This document shows positions 53,736-64,000 of a stretch of 64,000 nucleotides of DNA, piece by piece. How positions within the stretch are numbered: position 1 is the first letter of the stretch; every line of letters starts with the position of its first letter. The stretch lies in NCBI GenBank assembly GCA_973895155.1, contig OZ316899.1:6758001-6822000 (forward strand), read 5' to 3'. The position numbers and the translations under genes were made by a program. Under the pieces are notes generated by a model that worked only from the letters and a program-made list of their open reading frames with translations, was not told the DNA's origin and did not search any database. The stretch is from Marsupella aquatica. Taxonomy: Eukaryota; Marchantiophyta.

Positions 53736-56700
53736 CTACAAACCACACATTTCAGGTGTCCCTATGTAATCTGTTGGCCACAACACCAAAGAGTTCAGAG
53801 CATCTGCAATAATTGTCTGGGGCGGGTCATCATTCAAATTAGGAACTGGTAAAGGGGTCTTTGGCCTCACAAGCTTTGTCAACAACACTACAGAATACCT
53901 TGTTGGTACTTCTTTGCAATGGAATGTAATCTGCTCAGGGCGCAATTTTCCATACCCTACACACAACTCATTTTGCTGTGGTGAGAACAATACATACTCA
54001 GGATGTGCCAGAGTTTTCAATTCTGCATCAGCTTTACGCTTCTTTGCCGCTGCCACTCTACCACTTGCCCTGGCCCGAATCTTCACCTTCCGAATAGGTC
54101 TCCCAGCAGCTGAAAGCTCTACGTCTACTCCACCATCTGTGGTCATACCCTGTATGTCACCTGCCTGTGATGGAATTTGGGTCTCCACCTGGCCCTCTGG
54201 AATTTGGGTCTCCACTTGGCCCTCCATTTTGCATTCTCACCGGCTTTGGCAACTTCTATGAACTCTTCATATGGATCCAAACTGGGGGTATTCAGTACAT
54301 TGGTAACCTCTGCAATAACAAAATAGCAAGTCAACAGCCTATCAGCATTTTTGCCTTATCTCCAATCATGGAAACATATAACAAAACACATTTTTTGCCT
54401 CATCTCCAATCATGGAAACATATGAGAAACCTTACCTTCCATTGCTGGGGCCATGGTACCCTCCACATCCTGTTCTGTGGGCTCCACCTCCATTTGCTAT
54501 TCAATGTTACCCTCTGGATTCATCAAATTGGAGTAATGTGGCAGGTCTCTAGAACCTCCATTCCATATTGCATTCATTATACATTTGTATTGGTCTTCTT
54601 GCACACAAATAAGCTTCTGAACATCTTCCTTTAAAGCAGTCAACTCACTTGCCATTTCACTCAATTTCACGGTCACATCATTCTCATGAGACTCCATACA
54701 TTTCACACAATCTGATAAATTGCTAAGAGAACATGATCCACCTCCCTGCCAACACATATGTCCAACAGAGTCAATCCATTACACCTGGAAAATAATATAT
54801 GGTCCCCTTGTTCATGCAAACTAGGGAATGTGGACCTCAAAGAACACTATATGGTATGAGTACTCACTTGGTTTGAAGGATCACTCTGGCCAGATTTCTG
54901 CTTCTGTTTTCTTGCTTCAACTCTCACCTCTTCTTTTGTAGGGGACTGTCCATTTTGTGCCTTCTGCATACATCATATTTTCAGACATTATTTGCTCGGA
55001 CACAAAAAAACTCAAATACACTAGTACTGTGGAAGCTAGGTCTGCCAATCCAACGATTATTCTTACCAGCTGCTCTACTATCGGAGCATTCCCTTTCCTT
55101 CCTGTCAAGTTAAGGTTCTGAACGTTGCCACAAGCATATGCCATCTAGGAACTCTTACTCTTGCCAGATTCACTCAAAAAGTGATGGACTAGCTTGCTCC
55201 ATTGAAGAGGATCTGTCAATGGGGGAGCATGCATTCTTTGGTCCTCTCCACCTTGAAACAACACATGCAATCTCCACCTCTCATTCTTCAGAATTGTCTT
55301 TGCATGAGCCTGAAGACACTCCATGGCTACTCCATCCGGATGGCCCACATATTTCCATTTTGCAGCTACATTGTCAACAACTTGTTGCCAATCCGTTGGA
55401 TGCTGCTGCACAAAATTCACCACACTCAAATCCAGCCATCGCAATATTTCACATTTCAAGTCAGCCAACCAACGATTCTTCCCTGCAAATGCACTGTTCA
55501 CCCAACGGTTGCTCCCAATGTCCACTACTCCTTTCTTGGTTCTGTCAGGTCCTGCATTGCTTTTTGTGGTACTACTTGGTGTGACAGGTTTAGAATTCGC
55601 TGGAACTTTTGTACTACCAGTGGACTTCTAATGCCCCCTGCATCATCCCACATCCATGTGACATCATACAATAGTAACATCAATACCTTTGTATATGTCA
55701 AATAGTGGATACCAATTGCAATCTAACTTGCAATGTGACCATCTTCACAGAATGCCCATCTCCCAACCAAGTATTGTTTATTGTTTCATAAGTGTAACTT
55801 ACCAGATGCTTTGCCGACACTCTGTGGATAAGAGGCAGGCTCAACTACCTGTACATCTTCCCCACCAGCCAACCAATCAGGCTCTGGCCATTGCTCAGAA
55901 CCATAGGCTACAGTTTTCCCTTGTCCTGCCTCTACTTCAGGTTCATAGTAAACCTCCTTGCCAGTTACTCCCCAATCAGGATGGACAGAATCTGCAGTCA
56001 CATAATTCAGCACTTTAATTAGGTCTTTAACATCACACTAGCATACCCTTTATATATTTCCAAAGTAATTTACATAAATGCCAGAATTGAAGGGCAATCC
56101 CTACTCACATCTCCAATCGTCTCCTGTTGCTCCATACTGCTCAGTATGTTGTGTTGGTCTACCTTGGCCCCGTGTAATGTGTGGTGGTGGTGGACCCGTA
56201 ACATACACAATAGTGTGCCCAGCAGGTGGCGGTGGCCCATACCCATCCACTTGTGGGGCTGCTCTCCCCTGAGAGGGTGCACTGTGTGTTGGTGGTGCGC
56301 CATACACCACAGTGTACCCCTTGCTGCATGGGGTTGCTCTAACCTGACCTGCACCTGTGCTGTGGATATGTGTTGTTGCTCTACTTGCAAAGGAGGGTGG
56401 GATGTGCCCACCATGTGATGCAGCTCCATACACAACAGTGTGACCACCTACACCAACAGTTGTTGTTCCATACCCACTGCTCTGTTGGGTTTTACCTGGA
56501 GGTGGAGGTGGTATGTGCCCAGCACGCCCCACTGGTCCGGACCCACGTGCAATGTAATGCACTGTGCTTCGCCCTCCAGATGTTGTTGTACTGTGCCCAC
56601 GGCCCATACCCCGAGCAGCAAGTCCACCTCTCTTAGCCTGCAAGAACATATGTGCAAGGACAATAAACCTAAAAGAAGTATCTTCCTCTGACTTGCCACA

Positions 56701-56995
56701 CTCACATGAACCAAACATATCACTACTGTGATACACTACTTCAACACTTCATTACCACAATTTTTCTGGGCTCCACGACATTATGCTTGCCCTGCCCATA
56801 TTCTTCATCATCTGCATTGGGCTCCTCCTCTGGATAGTACTCTACATCATCAAATTCCTTATGGTTTTCACCGGACCCAACATCTTGCCCATCATCTGCA
56901 GAATCTGCCATCGATGGAATGTCCTTCACTGCTAGTCTCTCACTGCGTCGCCCAGGTCCACTTGCACTGTCACTGATGCTTTGCCTAGCCCTTTT
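53736..56995 (-). CDS. CACTA ORF1 (TnpA-like) of the right element, multi-exon
   Basis: The N-terminal part is acidic (MADSADDGQDVGSG, VEYYPEEEPNADDEEYG). A long Gly/Pro/Tyr-rich segment at 56101-56640 has repeats of YTVVYGAPP type. The helical domain at 55525-55145 (NRWVNSAFAGKNRWLADLK, RWLDLSVV, LQWSKLVHHFLSESGK) matches the left copy. A coiled section at 54757-54497 precedes the C-terminal domain at 54227-53736 (LCVGYGKLRPEQITFHCKE, PLPVPNLNDDPPQTI, LNSLVLWP), DUF8039-like. A 44-bp tandem duplication lies in an intron at about 54347-54423. I saw no nonsense codon in the conserved exons, but introns were judged by eye. Confidence 0.68.
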
Positions 56996-57134
56996 CTGCA
57001 CTACACTTCTCCTGTCTGGGAGCCTGCATGCCATCCAAAAGCAACATCCATTGAACAACTCTAGTAAACATAGCTACATTCATTCCAATTAATGAGCAAA
57101 GTCTGGATAGGTTCTGTGGATGATAATTGTTCCC

Positions 57135-60100
57135 TTACAAAGCGGAAAATCCCTGTCTGAGCTCAGCTCCCAAAGCTGCCAGCCTCTCATCAACATATGC
57201 TGCACGTATCATGGCTTGCTTTTCAGACTCACTCATCTCATCATCATCTTCTTCCATCCTATTCAATGACAAACATTGCATACGCATGGTGTCAGGCTCA
57301 GCCTCTACAAATGGCTCCTCATCCTCCCAAGCATCCACCCGTGTTAGAGGAACATACTCTGTGCTTGTCTGAACAGTACCAACGTCTCCAGTACGTGGTT
57401 GTTCAAATGCACTATGTCTATCTAAATGGAACTCTAGCTTTGACCCTTCTACCCTACGATTTCTGGGCTGCTTATGACACACTACCCTCCAACCTGGGTT
57501 CTCTTCCACATCTAAGAAGAAGGCCTGCTCCACCTGACTGGGATACACAAAAGGCTGCTCCCATTTGGGCAACTTGGACTTGAAATTGGCAAGCAGAAAG
57601 CCATCCCGGTCTCTTTTCATACTGGCCCTGTTACCACGCCACACTTGTCTTACCCATTCACCCTTCATCAAAATTACAGGAGTGGATGTGGCTCCATAGT
57701 CAAGAAGCCAGATATCACTTAGTTCTCCTACATATCCCATCTGCAACACTCCACTACTTTCATCTGGGCTCTCATGCTGAAATACACAAATGAGCCCGCA
57801 ATCATATGTTACCCTGGAAGAAGTTGTTTCATCTCTCACTCTATAGTGATTGCCATATGCTACCATCCGTTTGTAAGACTTTACCAACAACCGTGGAGGA
57901 TTGGAGAGGAGATAGACATCTGCATCCATATTAGGATGGCTTGCATGATGCTCTCAAACTATGCATCTCAGCCATTCTGACATGCATGGGAATGTGGCAG
58001 ACGTGCTTGATTGAATAGCCTTCTGTGCCTCGTACTCTCTACACATACAAGTGCATGGATTTAGCAATCAGAGTACACATTTTATACATGTCTGCAATTT
58101 AGAAACCAAGGGTAGCAAAGAAAATTGAAAACAAGTTACATACAGGGAGACCAAAGTAGGTACTCACTCCAGCCAGGGTTGCATTGCATCAATGTTTTCT
58201 AGAACATACTGATGAGCCAAGTCTCTAATTTTGATGGTCAGCTTCACTGTGGTTGCAGCACCTTGTAGGACTTCCCCAGACACCCCTTCTTCTTCATCAG
58301 AATTCCATACTTGCCTTGTCACATGCTCGTAATCTGCTAGGTACTCTGTGATGTAGCCCAGAGTTTCATCTTTTATATAACCCCGAGCCATAATTGCCTC
58401 TGGCCTATAGTAAGATCGCACATGACCCTTCATCAACTTCATGTACCGCTCTAGGGGGTACAACCAGCGTGCTGTCACCGGCCCGTACTGGTCTATTTCT
58501 TCCACGACATGGATGAGCAGATGAGTCATTACATCAAAGAATGCAGGCGGGAAATATATTTCAAGATCGCACAACAATAGTGCCACATCTTTCTTCAATT
58601 GGGGAAACTGTACAGCATCCCACACCTTCACACAAACTTTGCGGAACACATCACTTAGACGCAGTATAACTTTACACACAGGCTCTTGCATGAGGCCCCT
58701 CAGGCACAATGGCAGGACTTGTTGCATCATGACATGGTAGTCATGGGTTTTCATACTACCAAATTGGAATTTGTTATCCTTTACATGCCTCTTGAATGCA
58801 CTAACATAATCTGTAGGATCTCGGAGTGAACTCAGCCTTGATAAGAAGGTCTGCCACTCTATGTCTGTGCAACAATATGGTGCTTGGTACTTCAAAAACA
58901 CATTTGCCCTGCTCTGGTGTGTTGTAAGCCAAAGGTGGGGTCGAATTCCCCTGTCATGTAGATCCATACGTACAGAGCCTGTGTCCTTTTCTTCACTCAA
59001 AAATCGGAGTAGACTCTCGCATATGTTCTTCTCTATGTGCATAACATCAATATTATGTTTGTTTGGATCAAACTCTTGCAACTCCAAAACATCAAGCAGT
59101 GAGCAAATCTCAATCTTCATAATACATACATACTAACTACTTCATACAATCTAACAACTAAATTGACTGAATCACATATATGGGTTGTTGGGGAGAGGAG
59201 CTTACTCGCCAATACTCCAGCTGCAAGTCCAAAATGGACTGTCGTTTCACACCATACAACCTTGCAGGATCTCGTACTCCATCCTCTGCTCCTCCATCTG
59301 CATCATACTGTGCCTTGGCAGCCCCCCAAGAACTTATTTGCTCCTTCTTCACTCGAGGTTGGGGACTGCGGAGCTCCGTGCGCTTGTTAAAATGTGCTAT
59401 AAGATTGGGTCTACGTCTGTAAGGGTGATTAGAGGGCAGAAATTGACGGTGACCAAGGTATTTGATACACTTCAAGGACTTTGAATAGTCACTTGTCACA
59501 TGGGGGCCACATCTTGTGCAAGCTAAATATCCTTTCCCAACCTGGCCTGCAATCATGCTATGGGCAGGGTAATCTGCAATAGTCAACATTACAATAGCTC
59601 TAATCAAGAATGGATTGGCTTCACCAATCCTCTGCAGCATATCATATGTGAGCACTCCAGTGTACCATAGCTTTCTCAGTTCCTCTACTAGAGGAGCAAG
59701 ATACACATCTATATTGGCTGCAACAGCACTGTCTGGCCCTGGAATCAACAATGCCAACATTACAAAGAACCGCTTTGTAGTCAACCATGGGGGAAGGTTG
59801 TAATTCAAAAGAATTCAGGCCAACAAGAGTACGCATTGTTCTTCTCGCCAAATGGGTTCACCCCATCCAATGATAACCCAAGCCTAACATTCCTTGTCTC
59901 CCTAGCAAACTCAGGATACACATCATCAATCAACTTCCATTGCTTTGAATCTCTAGCATGGTGTTGTAGCCCATCTCGACTTTTGTTCTTAGCTGTCCAT
60001 GTCATCAACTCTGATATGGCACAGCTCCTGAACATTCGCTGCAGTCTGGGAATTATAGGAAAGTGACGGAGCACTTTTGCAGGTTGCTTGGACTTCCCAT

Positions 60101-61049
60101 TGTTCCGGTACATGTGCTTCCCACATGTAGGGCATGTCAACTTCTTCTGATGCTCGTTTCTGAAAAGAACATGCCCATCAGGACATACATGTATTGACTC
60201 ATAGTTCAGCCCAAGTTTTGATATCAGTCTCTTTGCCTCGTACATGTTTTTTGGCACTAGATTACCTCCTGGTAGCACTATTTTCTACAAGAAGGCCAGA
60301 ACCTCGGACACAAAGATGTTTGGCACATTGTGGTTCCCACAAATATTCAGAAACATTAGCACAAATGCTAATTTGGAACAATTGCTTCCTAGGAATAGCG
60401 GATTGAAGGCCTCCTGAACTTCGATTGGGGAGCCAAACATGGTGTCCTCTCCAGCTGTAGCTTGTTGCCCAATCTCAAACTCATCTAAAGACTCGTGGTC
60501 ATCACCCGGTGCGGTCTCAAACTCTTCTGCATCTTCCATGTCCTCCCGCATTGCATCCATGTCCTGGAAAATATCCTGCACCATTTGCTGAACATTGATC
60601 CCTTCGTCTGCAGGCTGCTGAAGGACTTCGGACCCACCCAGTTGAGTCATCACATCTGCCAACCCACCAGTGAAGAACTGGTCTTGCCTTGCACTATTTG
60701 CATTCTCAAAGTCAGCCCTCCATTCCTCATCTGAAGAATCAGCCTCATTCGGATCGTTTGTAACACGCCAACGAGGGTGTCTCCCATGAATTGCCAAGTG
60801 CCCATGAATCTGCCTCAAGACTCTGGTGTGGGAGCCATTGCATTGAGTGCAAGGACATCTCATTCATGAACTTGGACCTGACCGTGCCACTTTGGCCTGT
60901 TCCCAATTCCAGAGCTTCTGGTCGTGTTGGGAAACCCTCATTGGATGATGTAGAGGCAACCTGGCAGATGTTGGATGGGTCCAAGGGGGAGGGTGACCTA
61001 CGGACACTCTTCTAGACTCCATCTTAGAGTTCAGAACACAGGCACTCAA
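57135..61049 (-). pseudogene. Tnp2-type CACTA transposase with DUF4218 and DUF4216, mutated
   Basis: The N-terminus has the CPCTQCNG zinc motif (at 60860) that starts Tnp2-associated domains; a TGA at 60864-60866 precedes it and an acidic linker follows. TAG at 60285-60287 interrupts FVSEVLAFL before LPGGNLVPK. The catalytic region shows TCPTCGKHMYRN, RLGLSLDGVNPFG, LLIPGP, TIADYPAHSMIAG, and, after a frameshift near 59806 and an intron near 59140, HNIDVMHIEKNICESLL. DUF4218 follows (LEIYFPPAFFDVMTHLL, GPVTARWLYPLERYMK), then DUF4216 (57929-57135). The enzyme would cut the TIRs. It is inactive here but has few lesions, so the insertion may be fairly young. Confidence 0.85.
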
Positions 61050-61407
61050 ATTTAATTGTCATTTCATTATGAAAGTGGAAAATACATTTCTTGTTTAGTT
61101 GTGTTCCGATGTTCACACTATCTACCAAAACATATGACATGATACAGTGTAATAAATCATGCATAGACTTTCTACAACCACCAAAAAAAACAAGAAAGGT
61201 TCCTGAATCGTGTACCTATTCTCAGGTCACACTGTAACAAAATTCCAAACTGTCTCAGGGTGTCACCTCCTTCGCTGTCCTCACTTATACTGCCTCAGTC
61301 TGCAATGGCCAACCAAGCACGTACATCCATGACCATATCAGAATCCAATCACCTATAGTCATAGACAAACGAGCCTGGTGTGAGCAGTATGAGATCTCCT
61401 CACGTTA
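61050..61407. other. Sequence between Tnp2 and the F-box remnant
   Basis: Mostly without a gene. On the minus strand DVRAWLAIAD, a TGA, and GSISEDSEGGDTLRQFG appear near 61330-61245, possibly a last exon of the F-box gene. No CACTA terminus is seen. Confidence 0.4.
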
Positions 61408-62013
61408 TTACCAAAGTTCATCTGGATACCCACCCTGTTCTCGATGGTAGTCACACCTGAGGTACACTGGCATGTACATCAGGTCATCAAGGAGTATGCC
61501 CTGGGCATACCAGGGTGGGGTTCAATCTGTGCCTACAAGAAGTGGTTCTAATGCCCTCCACTGGGGGGAGCTAGCTACCAAGTCTCTCCATTGTGTGCTA
61601 ATTAGTCTATATTTGCAAATGTCTTGTGCGGTTGACCACAGAAGAATTCTGGGCCACACATCCAACAGCATTATATCATCTGGCAAACCAGGCAACAAGG
61701 AAGTCCCCACAACATTCTGCTCTTCAATTTCATCTGCTGAAAAATAAGACTCATCGTCTCTTGCATCCTCAGGCGGTGCCAAAATATGTTTCAACACCAA
61801 CCCATGCAGGAGAGTCCAAACAGTGGCCAGCCATGTGGCAACCCAGAGGAGGAGCCTACATAGCGCTTGTTGATGTAGGAAAGGCAACATACCCACCAAA
61901 GTTTGCCGCCAAGATTTGAGCCCACCCAGTAAGTTTACAGTGACACCCCCAGGCAGCAAGAAACCACAATCCGCCAATAGTAAAATAAGTCCAACTGCGA
62001 CCAACCATAACAA
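61408..62013 (-). pseudogene. F-box gene remnant
   Basis: Within the frame the conserved part starts around residue 78 (APPEDARDDESYFSADEIEE). It contains an F-box-like domain at about residues 108-155: GLPDDIMLLDVWPRILLW, KYRLISTQWRDLVASSPQW. A TGA at 61522-61524 follows VGTD, where CGA (Arg) is likely, and coding continues in frame with PPWYAQGILLDDLMYMP and HREQGGYPDELW to a stop at 61408. F-box proteins recruit targets to SCF ubiquitin ligases (family knowledge). The hydrophobic first 75 codons are probably not coding. It lies upstream of Tnp2 on the same strand. Confidence 0.6.
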
Positions 62014-62099
62014 GCTACGTTAGTTCAAATATCACATTTATTTCAAAGATGTGATTTGTACACAAAGCTTGTCTCAAAACTGATGCTACTACATACTCC

Positions 62100-62972
62100 T
62101 CACTCTGATTCAGAATCGCTAATAACCTCTTCCTCACTTGTTGTCACATAGTTTTCACTGTGAGGATCTTGACCCTTCCGTGGCCAGACCTCAAAAAGAT
62201 CATAGTCCACTGGGTTTTGACGCTGCCCAGCTGCTACTGATTCCACAAGCCAAGCATATGAAACCACAAACACATTATGGGACATGACATAAAAGCGAAT
62301 GTCACCCTTCCCAAACTTGCGGCAGGCTTTGGGATATGACTTAGTAATGACATGAGTGGTGTCCTTTGTTATATTCTCCTCCACTGCCCCACCTAGGTCA
62401 AGCACTGTGGACTTGTACACTTTGCACTTAACCTCTCCAATTCCCGCCTCCACAAAAACCATGCTCAGCCCTTTCAGAATGGGGGTTGGTTGCTTCATCT
62501 CCTCAGCCAACATACTCTTCAGCCTTCTTGAGCTTTGTCCTTTGTTGAGTACAGGTCCATATTGGACATCAGCAAGCCGTGCCTTTGCTTCCCAGACTTC
62601 TTGTTCAGCCCAAGCTGATGCAGTAGCTTCTTCATCCTCCCATAGTTCATATTGCTCAGTATCCTGTACAATCTGATGTGCTATGGAATCTGTGATCCAA
62701 GAGGCCTCAACTACTTTTAGGCCTCGCTCAGTAATTGCAGAATTCATGTAGGACCATGACCACTTCTTTATCACTAATAGCCATGTCCCTGCAACAACAT
62801 GTGTAGTCTCTGGAGTGATGTCCTGCACTACAGTGCCATGGAGCTCAGAGAATCATTTCTGTACAGTTGGCCAATGCACTTTGGTCAACCCATGCTGGCC
62901 ATGGACCAAAATGGCTCTGACCCCTGTAAACACTGTTGGGTGGTCACACTTTCTACGTTTCCCAGGCTCCAT
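62100..62972 (-). pseudogene. Tandem-BRCT protein gene remnant with internal stop
   Basis: From ATG 62972 (MEPGKRRKCDHPTVF) the frame runs 290 codons with one TGA at 62853-62855 (codon 40), where CGA would give Arg. The first BRCT-like repeat spans about residues 12-100 (FTGVRAILVHG, LHGTVVQDITPETTHVVAG, VVEASWITDSI). A linker of about 65 residues, acidic at its start, leads to a second repeat at about 165-253 (LKGLSMVFVEAGIGE, LDLGGAVEENITKDTTHVI, FVVSYAWLVESV). The C-terminus is acidic (TTSEEEVISDSESE). Tandem BRCT pairs bind phosphopeptides in DNA-damage proteins (family knowledge). The start could be internal to a longer gene. Confidence 0.7.
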
Positions 62973-63559
62973 GTACACACACCCTACGTGATCAGAGTGA
63001 ATATTGGAAGAGTGGGTTCACCTGCCAATAGAAGGACATCAAAATTCCTACTTTTTAAGTTGATCCGGTCCACTGTTGCTCAAGTCCAATTTTGATAGGT
63101 ACAGGGGATATGTGAACAATAAGTACTAGGCACCTGCACCGATGCAGGACATTGTTTGAGTATATACTAGGAAGTCCATATCAAAGGTGAAATGAAGTGC
63201 AACCAACTTGTCATGGCCGCACATACATATTTTGTTGTAAAGGAGATACATTCAATGACAAACTTATAGGGCAATTTGATTAATTGCATGCCTGATGCTT
63301 ACAACTTTGAAGTCCTGTTTTAATTTAGCAGTCTGATGAGAGTGTTTGTGAAAATGACCACTCAGCCTAAATACTTCCAAGAAGGCTTGTAAGGATAAGT
63401 TTTTAGAGGCATGTACCCAGCCACTGACGCTAGAGCACCTGGATAAGTGTTGCCTATACAAACTTGCCTACCCAACTCCTTTTCAAAATTGGAATCTCTG
63501 CAATCCCCAAAAAATAGTACACCCACATCAGGTGCCCTGTGCATGTACAATGTTCAGCT
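62973..63559 (-). other. Interval between BRCT and PHD remnants, possible introns
   Basis: No complete gene. On the minus strand a TTTTTTGGGGATTGCAG acceptor-like site at about 63500 leads into DSNFEKELGRQVCIGN, which may be a further exon. The two remnants could therefore be parts of one gene. Confidence 0.35.
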
Positions 63560-64000
63560 TCATAGCCAAGATATATGATCTCTCACAGGAGTGCACGAGG
63601 TAGGATCAATGGCATGGCGATGACAATAAAATATCCATCGATCAACACCATGTGCAGAGTGATCATAGATTTCTCTGTCACAAGCATAACCCTCTGCTTG
63701 ACAATCTTTCAAGCAATGATAGTGCCACATAGTGGGATACCTAGCACAGTGGACTATGTCAGCCCAGTACTCATCATCATGCTCACCACATGCCTTGCAC
63801 CTATGAAGTGGGCAAGCTGTGGCATGAGCAGGCAAACACTCAAAATAGAAAAACCTCACACAAAAATGGTCTGGACATTTCCTAACATCCGGTGCAGCAT
63901 CAATAGAGCCCTCATAGGACCCCAACTTCCCACACTGTGCACACTTAGCCTACTTCTCCAAACAATCAGTGCACATCCAGTCTCCCTGGTGTGTTGACGG
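63560..64000 (-). pseudogene. EDM2-like PHD-finger fragment, partial at window edge
   Basis: The minus frame entering from the window edge shows GDWMCTDCLEK, a PHD-finger end, then TAG at 63950-63952, and AKCAQCGKLGS. It continues with RKCPDHFCVRFFYFECL, ACPLHRCKACGEHDDEYW, HCARYPTMWHYHCL and IFYCHRHAIDP, then TPVRDHI. The chain of Cys/His pairs and the TP(V/I)RDHI end are characteristic of the composite PHD region of plant EDM2 proteins, chromatin readers that control heterochromatin in introns and TEs (family knowledge). The TAG stands at a likely Gln. The 5' part lies outside the window. Confidence 0.68.

Larger units (their letters stand above)
52854..64000 (-). mobile_element. CACTA (En/Spm) DNA transposon, right copy, distal end not in window
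   Basis: The element starts with CACTAGTAGAAACCGGGG at 52854 inside D integrase; TAA (52851-52853) would be one copy of the 3-bp duplication. On the minus strand it carries a Tnp2 transposase (to 57135) and a TnpA-like ORF1 (to 53736), followed by a subterminal repeat zone. No matching TIR is visible up to 64000, so the F-box, BRCT and PHD remnants upstream of the transposase are either inside the element or part of another unit. Confidence 0.8.

Noticed and set aside
61522-62013. Membrane segments at the start of the F-box frame
   Set aside because: The hydrophobic run lies upstream of the first protein-like sequence and is probably untranslated or intronic.

Overview
The window reads as a block of nested, decaying transposable elements from a land-plant nuclear genome. 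Support for a plant: two En/Spm (CACTA) elements with Tnp2, DUF4218 and DUF4216 domains, Ty1-copia and Ty3-gypsy elements (one a chromovirus with a C-terminal chromodomain), tRNA-Met and tRNA-Asp-like primer-binding sites, GT-AG introns, and a PHD-finger fragment resembling the plant EDM2 family. I cannot name the species. The size of the TE block would fit a large, repeat-rich genome. I found no clearly intact host gene, no rRNA or tRNA gene and no CRISPR array.

Layout. 1-4539: 3' part of a CACTA element on the + strand, ending in a CACTA terminal inverted repeat. 4542-8.3 kb: a coiled-coil accessory ORF of a gypsy-type element and its 3' flank. 8.9-10 kb: an old LTR fragment carrying a Mutator-like MITE. 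10-13.5 kb: two unidentified gene remnants. 13.5-14.36 kb: the 3' end of a copia element. 14364-21968: a chromovirus (element A) with a nearly complete 5' LTR, gag-pol and a truncated 3' LTR. 21969-29.7 kb, - strand: a non-chromodomain gypsy (element B), with RT, protease and gag, an LTR-like region and an accessory ORF. 29.7-52.85 kb, + strand: a second non-chromodomain gypsy lineage (element D), including an upstream accessory-ORF remnant. D has been hit by a copia element (C, 31065-40859), a solo LTR of family A (42617-44080), two short LINE tails and a 3.9-kb unit (E). The copia element itself contains a LINE 3' end (31805-32551) and a 3.5-kb accessory-ORF unit (F, 34053-37580). 52854-64000, - strand: a second CACTA element inserted in the integrase of D. 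Beyond its transposase lie same-strand remnants of an F-box gene, a tandem-BRCT gene and an EDM2-like PHD gene.

Most coding regions are broken. A striking share of the stops are TAG where glutamine (CAG) is expected or TGA where arginine (CGA) is expected, as methylation-driven C-to-T decay at CHG and CG sites would produce. Several insertions can be placed precisely by target-site duplications: MITE TCATATTGTT, copia C ACTAG, solo LTR ATGAT, LINE GAATG, unit F AATTT.

The most distinctive features are: (1) the F-box, BRCT and PHD remnants beside or inside the right CACTA element; (2) a recurring accessory protein (globular W..F..L..Y..H..L..Y domain, proline-rich linker, long coiled coil) found five times in two gypsy lineages, twice as an apparently separate inserted unit; and (3) a 56-bp tandem duplication in the left CACTA element whose junction creates a new splice donor and a possible in-frame 33-nt cassette exon.
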